A stretch of 64,000 nt of DNA, taken from assembly GCF_900113275.1 (NCBI RefSeq), contig NZ_FOOU01000011.1, positions 1 to 64,000 of the forward strand, read 5' to 3'. Within the stretch, counting starts at the first letter, position 1, and every line of letters begins with the position of its first letter. Position numbers and translations under genes: made by a program. The DNA comes from Neptunomonas qingdaonensis. GTDB lineage: Bacteria > Pseudomonadota > Gammaproteobacteria > Pseudomonadales > Balneatricaceae. Below are positions 35,843 through 44,251 of this stretch, one piece after another. Below the pieces are notes generated by a model. It was not told the origin of the DNA and made no database searches. It saw only the letters and a list, made by a program, of their open reading frames with translations.

Positions 35843-36425
35843 GCGGTAACCTTACCTTTTTTTAAAGAGGATAAAAGTATAGGTTATGCCACCATTAATG
35901 CTGATTCATAGCGGAAAATCTTTATTGAGCCACAGGGCGCAATGCCGCTACAGTCTGAAGGTGATAATGTTTAATATGACTCACCTCTGCGCTTCATAAA
36001 CACCTCGGCTGGCATATCGGTCGGTTATTGCAGAATATACCTTGCCGGGTGATCAGCGAGTCATATTGAAGTAGATTAGAGATTATGGCCTACGGCATAA
36101 TGCTGATTTGTTGGTGATTGCAGACTATATCTTTGATCGCTCAGTGCCTCCGGCGAAGCAGTGGTTGCGCTAAATGCTTTCTTAGAATAATTAACCCGTG
36201 ATCATCATTTCGGGCAATTAGGGCAGTGCGAAACTGCTGCGATTTGGTTTTCATTATATGCGTCAGGCATGTTGCACTTCCTCGGAGATATTGCAAAGTA
36301 GTTCAACCAATGCGCATTTTAATACGGATTGTTGCCCTATAAACTTTTGGGGTTGGCAGTATCACTATCCGATTGAGGACGTAAGATGTATGGAGGCGAC
36401 GATTGTTTCAAGAGATGATGCGCAC
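35843..36425 (+). pseudogene. Decayed second copy of sbcD 5' half and its leader
   Basis: Bases from 35843 align with 13203 onward: the leader with GGATAAAAGTA and GCCACAGGGC, then codons equivalent to the sbcD start (CTGGCATATCGGTCGGTTAT is identical). They continue through the GDIFDRSVPP region (ATCTTTGATCGCTCAGTGCC identical) to about codon 155. Many small insertions, deletions and stops break the frame. The copy ends near 36425 without the rest of sbcD or any sbcC. Orientation matches the intact gene, so this is a direct repeat 22.6 kb away. Confidence 0.85.
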
Positions 36426-36525
36426 TTACTGAATGATCTGGGAGGTACTCAGTGGTCCGTATAGTTATTAATATACCCATAGAATTTTATTCTTATTATG
36501 TTTGGCTTAATAATGGTTTTCAGTA

Positions 36526-37071
36526 ATGATTAATGGAATAGATGCATGCAGTAAGCACTTTAAGTACTCGGACCTCATATTTTGTGGTGCAACACAGGTT
36601 AGGAGTGGCGTATCAAACATGCCAAAATCACAAGAAAGCTTCAATGCTATTAGCTTGTTAGCTACTGAGATTTTAGACTTGGTGGTAGATGAGTTTGGTT
36701 CTGTTAAGTTGACTTATGGCCTCTGCAGTAAAGAATTACTTTCAGAAATACGGAAACGTAATGTGAAGCGCATTGCCCCCTCACTGGATCAGCATGCGGC
36801 TTTTGAAGTAAATAAAGCGGGAAAGCGTATATGTAGTCGGGATGGGTTTGCATGCGACTTTAGGGTTGAAGGGGTAAGTTCAATAGTTATCGCGTTATGG
36901 GTTATCGAAAACTGCTCTTTTGATAGGCTGTATTTTTATGGGCATGATCTCCCTATACATGTTAGCTATGGCCCAGAGCTTAATTGCAAAGTATCAGTCA
37001 TGAAGCAGTATAATGGGAAGCTGGTGCCACGGACTATCAAGAAAGAGCGGTTTTTAGACTATGTAGGCTAG
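36526..37071 (+). CDS. M15-like (Hedgehog/DD-peptidase fold) protein of the dnd locus
   Basis: A 181-residue protein with the layout of M15-type metallopeptidases. LTYGLCSKELLSEI is the core helix, then LDQHAAFE supplies the first zinc histidine. GFACDFRVEG supplies the aspartate and PIHVSYGPE the last histidine. The N-terminal FKYSDLIFCGATQVR is typical of the version found with phosphorothioation genes. There is no signal peptide, so it would act in the cytoplasm, unlike cell-wall DD-peptidases. It lies two bases before the methyltransferase gene and heads the + strand dnd operon. Substrate unknown. Confidence 0.7.
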   Translation: MINGIDACSKHFKYSDLIFCGATQVRSGVSNMPKSQESFNAISLLATEILDLVVDEFGSVKLTYGLCSKELLSEIRKRNVKRIAPSLDQHAAFEVNKAGKRICSRDGFACDFRVEGVSSIVIALWVIENCSFDRLYFYGHDLPIHVSYGPELNCKVSVMKQYNGKLVPRTIKKERFLDYVG

Positions 37072-37073
37072 TT

Positions 37074-39098
37074 ATGGATCAAGACAGATTTATGAAGCTT
37101 GTAAGTGAATTAACTTTAGGAAAGCGCCTGCCTGATGTTATATATCTACACCGCTCCGCTCTAGAATACATAGCAGATGAGCTCTCCAAGTTTACTTATT
37201 TGATTGCTAAGGCCGGCCAAATTGATGATGAACACTGGAATGTAGTTAAGTATTATCGTAAAGACTTCAGATTATCATATCTTCATTACCCACTATTTTT
37301 TGATGATTCATATCCTGCCCTTGAAAGAAGTTCAACGGTGGATCTTCGTTCAACTACCAAGCGAGAAATGGACTACAGTAAAGCTGAAAACCCTCCGATT
37401 CTTCATAGAAAAGAACTTTTTGTTCATCCAGATCACCCTGAGTATGAAAATTTTATTACGTTAACGCAGGAGGGTGAAACTGCTGGTCTGTATGAAAATC
37501 ATAAAATAATTGGCTTCCGTGATTCTTGGTATCGCCTAATCAATCAGAGTGGTTATGCTTTGGTTGATGGACGGTTATTTCGACAGGCGGCTCTTCAAAC
37601 CGGTGATCAAGCACAAGTAGATCGTCATAAAACCGCTATACAACGTCATAGCCTTTCTGCACCGATGAAGTCTCTTTCAAAGCATGGATATCTTGATGGT
37701 ACATTTAGTGTATTTGATTATGGGTGTGGGCTTGGCGATGATCTTTGTGAGCTGGAGGCCCATGGTATTGATGTGGCTGGTTGGGATCCTGCACATAGGC
37801 CCGATGCTGACATATTTTCAGCGGATATAGTTAATATCGGGTTTGTGATTAATGTGATTGAGGATCGTGAGGAGCGTATAGAGGCTCTTATGCGAGCGTA
37901 TGAGCTTGCTGGGAAGGTGCTAGTTATCTCTGCTATGTTGGCAAGCGATAGCTTTATCCAAAGGTTTAGGCCTTACAAAGATGGTGTTATTACCTCTAGG
38001 AATACATTTCAAAAGTATTATGCCCAATCTGAACTTCAGGCTTTTATCGAGCAAACACTAGAAGAAAATGCTATTGCGATTGCGCCAGGTATTTATTATG
38101 TGTTCAGAGATAAGTTGCAAGAGCAGTCGTTTTTATCTAATCGGCAACTTCGCCATCATCAATGGAAGCAACTGACACAGCGGCCTGTTAATTCGTTGAG
38201 TAAGATGCAGGTACTCATCGGACAAAATACTGAGCTATGTGAGCGTTTTTGGCAGGTTTGTCTTGAGCTGGGGCGGTTACCAGCAAGTGATGAGTTTGAA
38301 GGTTATGCTAATATTGTTGAGGTTTTTGGCTCCTCAAAGCGTTTATTTGATGTATTAAATGCGGGGGCAGCCAGCTTAGACTTTGAGCTCTCTAAGGCAA
38401 TGAAAAAGGATGACTTGATTGTATACTTTGCTTTAGCGCTATTTGGAAAGAGAAAACCTTATACGCGCTTGGCTGACGGCTTGAAGCGGGATGTGAAAGC
38501 ATTGTTTGGCACATATAAGGAGGTTCAAGAAAGAGCAAGGCATGCTTTGTTTGAAGTATCTGACGTTCAAAAAATCTATAGTGCTTGTAAAACAGCATAC
38601 GAAAACCTTTCTGCAAGCGTCATGGATGAGCAGCACTCGCTTACGATACATCGTGGGTTCTTGGAAGAGTTGCCACAAATCTTGAGAATTTATGTTGGTT
38701 GTGCGGTTCAGTTGTATGGTGAATTAGATGAAGTGAGTTTGATTAAAATCCATATCCAATCAGGAAAAGTTAGCCTGATGGTTTATGACGAATTTGATGA
38801 GTCGCCACTGCCGCTTTTGTTAGAGCGAATTAAAATTAAGATGCGAGACCAGGATGTAGATTTCTTTGATTATGTCGATGGCTATGCACCTCAACCGTTG
38901 TATCTCAAATCTAAGTTAATAGACAGCAGTTTTAGTTATTATGAAAAGCAAATGTCTTTTGATCGCCGTTTGCAGCGGCTTGTCCCTTCCATTCAAGGGC
39001 TACTCGGCCCGGGTAATATTGAGTTGCAGCGTCTGCTCGCTGAGCAGGGTAAGGTTGCTAAAGGTTATCGATTTTATTCCATCAAAAAAACTGGATAA
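37074..39098 (+). CDS. DNA phosphorothioation-associated putative methyltransferase
   Basis: A 674-residue protein of the type annotated in Dnd loci as a putative methyltransferase. The SAM-binding site is VFDYGCGLGDDLCELEAHG near residue 215, followed by VAGWDPAHRPDAD and INVIEDREERIEAL, a class I methyltransferase core. The N-terminal 200 residues carry a conserved HRSALEYI and KYYRKDFRLSYLHYP pattern. The C-terminal half is helical and unassigned. It directly precedes dndB. Its target is unknown; it is not required for phosphorothioation in the studied systems that lack it. Confidence 0.82.
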   Translation: MDQDRFMKLVSELTLGKRLPDVIYLHRSALEYIADELSKFTYLIAKAGQIDDEHWNVVKYYRKDFRLSYLHYPLFFDDSYPALERSSTVDLRSTTKREMDYSKAENPPILHRKELFVHPDHPEYENFITLTQEGETAGLYENHKIIGFRDSWYRLINQSGYALVDGRLFRQAALQTGDQAQVDRHKTAIQRHSLSAPMKSLSKHGYLDGTFSVFDYGCGLGDDLCELEAHGIDVAGWDPAHRPDADIFSADIVNIGFVINVIEDREERIEALMRAYELAGKVLVISAMLASDSFIQRFRPYKDGVITSRNTFQKYYAQSELQAFIEQTLEENAIAIAPGIYYVFRDKLQEQSFLSNRQLRHHQWKQLTQRPVNSLSKMQVLIGQNTELCERFWQVCLELGRLPASDEFEGYANIVEVFGSSKRLFDVLNAGAASLDFELSKAMKKDDLIVYFALALFGKRKPYTRLADGLKRDVKALFGTYKEVQERARHALFEVSDVQKIYSACKTAYENLSASVMDEQHSLTIHRGFLEELPQILRIYVGCAVQLYGELDEVSLIKIHIQSGKVSLMVYDEFDESPLPLLLERIKIKMRDQDVDFFDYVDGYAPQPLYLKSKLIDSSFSYYEKQMSFDRRLQRLVPSIQGLLGPGNIELQRLLAEQGKVAKGYRFYSIKKTG

Positions 39099-39107
39099 GA
39101 TAAGAAC

Positions 39108-39158
39108 TGACGTTTACTTACGTTATTTGGTGACGTAAAATGCACGAAATTACGTTAT
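39108..39158. promoter_or_regulatory. Candidate operator upstream of dndB (repeated ACGT half-sites)
   Basis: TGACGTTTA (39108), TTACGTTAT (39118), TGACGTAAA (39131) and TTACGTTAT (39150) occupy the 73-base gap between the methyltransferase and dndB. The two TTACGTTAT copies are 32 bases apart, about three helical turns. Dnd clusters are known to be transcriptionally controlled, and DndB-type proteins have been reported to regulate them. Binding here is inferred. Confidence 0.5.
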
Positions 39159-39171
39159 CAGGTCTGTTGAT

Positions 39172-40254
39172 ATGAGCTCTACTGACACTTCCGGCTATTG
39201 TTATTCTTTTCCTGCAGTTAGAGGGATGCAAGCAGGGCACTGTTTTTATATAGCTACATGCCCCCTTCGGATCATTCCTCGTATTTTTATTTATGACGAA
39301 GAGGAGGTCCCTCCTGAGCTTCGTGCCCAGAGGACTCTTAATAAGTCTCGAATACCCGAAATGGTTAAATACCTATTAGATAACCCTCATGATTATGTTT
39401 TTTCAGCGTTGACTGCATCAGTAGGTAGCGATGTTAATTTTGAAGAGTTTGAGAGCGGATCAAATATGGGGACACTGAAGGTTCCTATGGATGCGCAGAT
39501 ACTGATTAATGATGGCCAGCATCGGCGCAAAGCGATAGAGGAGGCGGTCAAAGAGCGTCCAGAGCTGGGTCATGACAACCTTCCCGTTTTGTTTTTTGTT
39601 GATGAGGGACTCAAGCGAAGTCAGCAGATGTTTGCGGACTTGAATAAATATGCTGTAAAGCCCAGTCCATCGCTGGCGACATTATACGACCTTCGTGATC
39701 CTGCTTCTAATTTAGCTAGGTATTTAGCGACTGAAATAGAGCCATTTAAGGGGCTGACCGAGATGGAAAAGTCCAGTATTTCGGTTGTGAGTAATAAGCT
39801 TTTTACTTTGAGTAGTATTAAGCAGGCTACACGCGCACTCCTTAGTAAGGGTGCTAAAGAAGGTTTTGATGAAAGTGAGAAGGAAACCGCTACTCTCTAT
39901 TGGCAGGTTGTGTATGCCAATATGCCTGATTGGCAACAAGTACATAAAAAAGAGGTTTCCCCTACGCAGTTAAGGCAAGAATATGTGCATGCACACGGTG
40001 TAGGGCTTCATGCTTTAGGTATCCTCGGTAAAGATCTCCTATGCGAATCCCCTGACCAATGGCAACAAAAACTGACTAAGCTTCGTACTATTGATTGGCG
40101 AAAAGCGAACCCAGAGTGGATTAAGCGTAGTATGCAGCACGGAAAATTAAGTAAATCTAATACGAGTATTCAGTTGACGTGTAATGCATTGAAGTTGGCG
40201 CTTGGACTGAAACTAACACCCGAAGAAAAAGCATTAGAAGAGCAAGTTGCCTAA
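39172..40254 (+). CDS. dndB: DNA sulfur modification protein DndB
   Basis: A 360-residue DndB. It carries the hallmark DGQHRRKAIEEA near residue 114 and QQMFADLNKYAVKPSPSLATL downstream, a ParB-like fold shared with other DGQHR proteins. DndB modulates how much phosphorothioate is made and acts on transcription of the dnd genes. It is not needed for sulfur insertion itself. A cluster of ACGT half-sites lies just upstream. The ATG shares one base with the dndC start (TAATG) at the 3' end. Confidence 0.93.
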   Translation: MSSTDTSGYCYSFPAVRGMQAGHCFYIATCPLRIIPRIFIYDEEEVPPELRAQRTLNKSRIPEMVKYLLDNPHDYVFSALTASVGSDVNFEEFESGSNMGTLKVPMDAQILINDGQHRRKAIEEAVKERPELGHDNLPVLFFVDEGLKRSQQMFADLNKYAVKPSPSLATLYDLRDPASNLARYLATEIEPFKGLTEMEKSSISVVSNKLFTLSSIKQATRALLSKGAKEGFDESEKETATLYWQVVYANMPDWQQVHKKEVSPTQLRQEYVHAHGVGLHALGILGKDLLCESPDQWQQKLTKLRTIDWRKANPEWIKRSMQHGKLSKSNTSIQLTCNALKLALGLKLTPEEKALEEQVA

Positions 40255-41858
40255 TGAGTATATTGGTTCAGAAACACGATCTTGAAGATTACGAAGAATT
40301 TATTAATGCAGAGTTATTTGCTGGTCGGCCTCTGGCTGATTTTGTTGCAGAGGTCCAGAGGATTTACTGTACAGATAAGCGTCCATGGGTTATCGGTTAT
40401 AGTGGTGGCAAAGATTCCACGGTTATTGTGACGCTTGTATATCTTGCGTTGCTCGGATTAGAGCCAGAACGACGTTCCAAACCTGTGTTCATAGTTTCTT
40501 CTGATACCTTGGTCGAGACACCCGTTGTCGTCGATATGATTACACGCACCCTCAAAATGATCGAAGATGGTGCTCGCAGAGATGAATTGCCGATTACTAC
40601 CCATCTTGTGACACCTAAAACAGATGCCACATTTTGGGTTAGTTTGCTTGGTAAAGGATATCCAGCTCCCACTCGTCAATTTCGTTGGTGTACAGAGCGC
40701 ATCAAAATTGATCCGGTAAGCCTATTTATTAAAGAGAAAGTTGCTCAGTTTGATGAGGTGATACTCTTGCTAGGCTCTAGAAGTGATGAAAGCGCATCCC
40801 GAGCACAAGTTATTGCACGCCACAAAATAGACGGATCCCGTTTAGCGCGACATACGACGTTACCGAATGCCTATATCTATACTCCTATAGATACATGGAA
40901 CACTAATGACGTGTGGTCTCTGCTGCGTGGAGCGTATAAGTATTCAGACTTCGTCGACGAGTGGGAAAGTCCTTGGGGTACGAGCAACCTTCCGCTCTGG
41001 ACGCTTTATCTGAACTCATCGAACCAAGGTGAATGCCCTCTGGTTATTGACGATAGCACACCATCTTGCGGTAACTCACGTTTTGGCTGTTGGACATGTA
41101 CCGTTGTTACAAAAGATAAGGCCATGGAAGGTTTGATCAAAAATGGAGAGGAATGGATGTCGCCTCTGCTGCGTTACAGAGACCTGCTTGCGTCAACGGG
41201 CGACCCTTCACAAAAAGCCAAATATCGTAATTTCAAACGACGTGACGGAAGAGTTATCTACCAGAACGCTAAAGAGGGAGAAGAGCTCGACAGCCAGCGG
41301 AAGTTTATTCCAGGCCCTTACTGGTTAAAATTCCGTAAACAATGGCTTGAAGACCTACTCACCATTGAAAAACAGCTCAACCAAGAAGGACATGAGATTA
41401 CCCTCATCACCGAGCCGGAGTTACACGAAATCCGACAAGAGTGGTTTAAGGATCCTAATGAACCGGATTGGGAAGACTCACTTCCTAGCATCTATCGAAA
41501 AGTCTATGGACGTGATCTAGAATGGTCCAACAATGACCGGCCACGTTTCGATGCGGACGATGCAAAAATGCTGGAGCAGCTTGGTGACGAGTACGACGTC
41601 GCACCGGCGATGATTAAAAAACTGATTGAGCTTGAGCTCTCGATGGAAGGCCTTAGCCGTCGAAGTGGAGTCTTCAACAAAATTAGCAGTCTATTAAAAC
41701 AAGATTGGGGTAGCTTAGAAGAGATTGAAGCTAAAAAATCTCAGTTACAGGCTAAGCATGAATACGATCTCCATCAAAAGGAGATTCAAGATTATGAAGA
41801 CAAAATCAGAGAGATCGAAGCGCTACTGTTACGTGATAAGCAGGCCGAATTAATATGA
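40254..41858 (+). CDS. dndC: DNA sulfur modification protein DndC (PP-loop ATPase)
   Basis: A 534-residue PAPS-reductase-like ATP pyrophosphatase. The PP-loop is YSGGKDST near residue 48. The cysteine cluster CGNSRFGCWTC near 271, together with RWCTERIK near 143, is expected to hold the iron-sulfur cluster. DndC activates DNA and passes the sulfur delivered by a cysteine desulfurase. No dndA is present, so a chromosomal IscS would have to supply sulfur, as in many Dnd hosts. It overlaps dndD by four bases. Confidence 0.95.
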   Translation: MSILVQKHDLEDYEEFINAELFAGRPLADFVAEVQRIYCTDKRPWVIGYSGGKDSTVIVTLVYLALLGLEPERRSKPVFIVSSDTLVETPVVVDMITRTLKMIEDGARRDELPITTHLVTPKTDATFWVSLLGKGYPAPTRQFRWCTERIKIDPVSLFIKEKVAQFDEVILLLGSRSDESASRAQVIARHKIDGSRLARHTTLPNAYIYTPIDTWNTNDVWSLLRGAYKYSDFVDEWESPWGTSNLPLWTLYLNSSNQGECPLVIDDSTPSCGNSRFGCWTCTVVTKDKAMEGLIKNGEEWMSPLLRYRDLLASTGDPSQKAKYRNFKRRDGRVIYQNAKEGEELDSQRKFIPGPYWLKFRKQWLEDLLTIEKQLNQEGHEITLITEPELHEIRQEWFKDPNEPDWEDSLPSIYRKVYGRDLEWSNNDRPRFDADDAKMLEQLGDEYDVAPAMIKKLIELELSMEGLSRRSGVFNKISSLLKQDWGSLEEIEAKKSQLQAKHEYDLHQKEIQDYEDKIREIEALLLRDKQAELI

Positions 41859-43852
41859 TTATCAAGAAATTAGTGCTACATAATTTCCGGGTTTTCCGGG
41901 GTGTTCATGAGGTTAATTTAGAGCCTAGCAGAGATCAACATGGAACCCCGAGACCCATCATCCTCTTTGGTGGTCTCAACGGAGCTGGTAAAACTTCAAT
42001 CTTATCTGCTGTAAGGACTGTGCTGTATGGCCGGCAAGCGTTTTCGCGGACACTAAGTAAAGGCGAGTATATTGAGCAGCTCGATGCGCTAATTCACAAA
42101 GGTGAAGGCTTGGGCGGGCACCCAGAACAAGCTAGCATCGAACTAATCTTTACCTTCACCCAGGGAGGACTAGAGAGCGAATACAACCTCATTCGCTCTT
42201 GGGGTAAGGGTAAAAAAGATCGTCTCAGCCTAAGCCAAGACGGTACCCCGAGGAGTGAACTAAACTATGATCAGTGCCAAGGATTCTTAAATGAATTGAT
42301 ACCCGCAGGTATCGCCGATCTTTTCTTCTTTGACGGAGAGAAAATTGCAGAGCTGGCAGAGGATGAGTCAGGAAGTATTCTTCAAACTGCTGTCAGACGG
42401 TTACTCGGTATTGACTTGATTGCTCGCCTCAAGAGTGATCTCATCATTTACCTTAAGCGCCACGGCGCTGAGGCGATGCCCGAGAAGATCAATCAAGAGC
42501 TCCGTGAATCTCAAACAGAGCGTCAGGCTCTTGAAAAAACAGCTGAAAAGCTGCGTTTTGACGCAGATTTGAAAGCCACCAAGTTTGAGCTGGTCAGCAA
42601 AGATCTTAGTGATTTGGAAGCATCATTGAATGCCGATGGTGGGACTTGGGCAAAGACACGCCAAAGCGAAGAGGAGCGTGTTAAAGACCTGCTTAAGGAA
42701 AAGGTGCAATTAGAAAAAGATATTCGTTCTGAGTTGGAATACCTTCTACCACTGGCTTTGGCGCCAAACACGCTAAAAGAACTGCTTCATGATTTAGCGA
42801 GCGAGGCTCAAGTAAAGCAAAAGCAAAGCTTTGGTCGTGAAGTACAGAGCTTATATACGCAGCTAAAGTCTGCATTAAGCGGTATAGAAGAGGATAATAC
42901 GCCCTCACTGCAACTGGTTGACCAGTGTTTTGAAGCACACTTAAACGAAATTCCAGTTGATGCTGTTTCGTTGGATCTATCCGACCGTGAATACCGAGGG
43001 CTAGAACACCAAGTATCTGATGCCCAAGAGCAGTCTCTACCTCGCTTTCAAGAAGCCAAAGATCGACTCGCCAAGGTTGAATATGAGCTTGATCACGCCT
43101 CTTTAAACATTGAACGCGCACCTGATCAAGAGCAGCTACAGGATATTTTCACCAAAATTCGTCAGCTCGAGCGTCAGCGTGTCCAGCTCAATAATGATTA
43201 TAGGCAAGTGCTTGAAGCGGCAAAAGATGCCTTTAAAAAAGCTATGGAGCTTGCCAAGAAAGAGCAGAAACTTCACGATAAGCACCGTGTTTTTAGTAAT
43301 AGCTCTGAAGCTGTGAATAACGCGCAGCAAGCATTATTGTTGCTCGATCGCTTTGCTGAATTGTTAACGCATGCGCGCGTGAAGAAGCTGGAATCCGAGT
43401 TTATTGCGTCTTATAAACAACTGGCCAGAAAGGATGATCTGCAGATTCAGGCACGGATTAACCCTGCGACCTTTGACGTGGAGCTCATCGACGACCATGA
43501 TCATGTGATTAACCGTAAAGCATTGTCAGCCGGTGAGAAGCAGATCTATGCGATTTCGATACTTGAAGCGCTCGGTCGCACATCAGGTAGAAAGTTACCG
43601 ATCATCATTGATACTCCACTAGGCCGGTTGGACTCACATCACCGTGATAAGCTGGTGAAGTATTACTTCCCCTTTGCCAGCCATCAGGTAGTTATTCTCT
43701 CCACAGATACCGAGATCGATAACCATTACTTCTCCAAATACTTGGAGGAAGAAATTTCTCACGCGTACGAGATTGTTTTTGACGGCAAGACTAAATCATC
43801 ACGGCTAAAAGAAGGTTATTTCTGGGCCGCATCACAGGAGGAGGCTGTCTAA
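41855..43852 (+). CDS. dndD: DNA sulfur modification protein DndD (SMC-like ATPase)
   Basis: A 665-residue SMC/RecF-like ATPase with Walker A GGLNGAGKTSI near residue 40, D-loop-type LFFFDGEKIAELAEDESG near 155 and a coiled coil from about 200 to 500. The signature LSAGEKQIYAISILEALG is near 557 and Walker B PIIIDTPLGRLDSHHRD near 583. DndD supplies ATP-driven DNA handling or nicking for sulfur insertion, in complex with DndC and DndE. It is overlapped at both ends by its neighbours. Confidence 0.95.
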   Translation: MIIKKLVLHNFRVFRGVHEVNLEPSRDQHGTPRPIILFGGLNGAGKTSILSAVRTVLYGRQAFSRTLSKGEYIEQLDALIHKGEGLGGHPEQASIELIFTFTQGGLESEYNLIRSWGKGKKDRLSLSQDGTPRSELNYDQCQGFLNELIPAGIADLFFFDGEKIAELAEDESGSILQTAVRRLLGIDLIARLKSDLIIYLKRHGAEAMPEKINQELRESQTERQALEKTAEKLRFDADLKATKFELVSKDLSDLEASLNADGGTWAKTRQSEEERVKDLLKEKVQLEKDIRSELEYLLPLALAPNTLKELLHDLASEAQVKQKQSFGREVQSLYTQLKSALSGIEEDNTPSLQLVDQCFEAHLNEIPVDAVSLDLSDREYRGLEHQVSDAQEQSLPRFQEAKDRLAKVEYELDHASLNIERAPDQEQLQDIFTKIRQLERQRVQLNNDYRQVLEAAKDAFKKAMELAKKEQKLHDKHRVFSNSSEAVNNAQQALLLLDRFAELLTHARVKKLESEFIASYKQLARKDDLQIQARINPATFDVELIDDHDHVINRKALSAGEKQIYAISILEALGRTSGRKLPIIIDTPLGRLDSHHRDKLVKYYFPFASHQVVILSTDTEIDNHYFSKYLEEEISHAYEIVFDGKTKSSRLKEGYFWAASQEEAV

Positions 43853-44199
43853 TGTTACCCAATCGAATGCACCTGAAGAAGCAAACTGAAGAGCAGCTGA
43901 AACGATTGAAAAGCCATACCGGTGTGACCCCAAATGTCTCGGCTCGTATCGCTTTCTTTCGTTCGCTAGAGAGTGGCTATCGATTTTCTGGCGAGCCTAT
44001 CAGCCTAGACGGGGGGTTAAGTCTGGATAAGGTCACCTGGTTGGGTGACTTAGAGCTTGCTGTTGAAACACTGCTGAGAAAGTACTACCCAGAGCTTGGG
44101 TCTAAGGAATTAGAGCAAGCTTGGGCAGCACATGTTGAAGATGGGATAGCTTCGCTGAGAAGCCACAAATCCTTGACAGGATTCAGCAATACTTTCTAA
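43852..44199 (+). CDS. dndE: DNA sulfur modification protein DndE
   Basis: A 115-residue DndE. The family pattern is visible: LPNRMHLKKQTEEQLKRLK at the start, TPNVSARIAFFRSLESG and a lysine/arginine-rich helix that binds nicked DNA. It is the last gene of the modification operon and overlaps dndD by one base. A hairpin shared with the convergent restriction operon follows within ten bases. Confidence 0.93.
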   Translation: MLPNRMHLKKQTEEQLKRLKSHTGVTPNVSARIAFFRSLESGYRFSGEPISLDGGLSLDKVTWLGDLELAVETLLRKYYPELGSKELEQAWAAHVEDGIASLRSHKSLTGFSNTF

Positions 44200-44208
44200 T
44201 GGGTTGAG

Positions 44209-44242
44209 GGCATAAATTTGCGACCGACACAAATGTTATGCC
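44209..44242. terminator. Shared hairpin between the convergent dnd and dpt operons
   Basis: GGCATAAATTTG and CAAATGTTATGCC form a 7-bp stem (GGCATAA/TTATGCC) extended by ATTTG/CAAAT with a one-base bulge. It lies exactly between dndE and the last minus-strand gene. A bidirectional terminator is the simplest reading, although no strong T-run follows. Confidence 0.5.
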
Positions 44243-44251
44243 ACCGTGGAA

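Noticed and set aside
39172-44199. Absence of dndA as a sign of a broken dnd cluster.
   Set aside because: Many functional dnd clusters use a chromosomal IscS cysteine desulfurase; dndBCDE all look intact.
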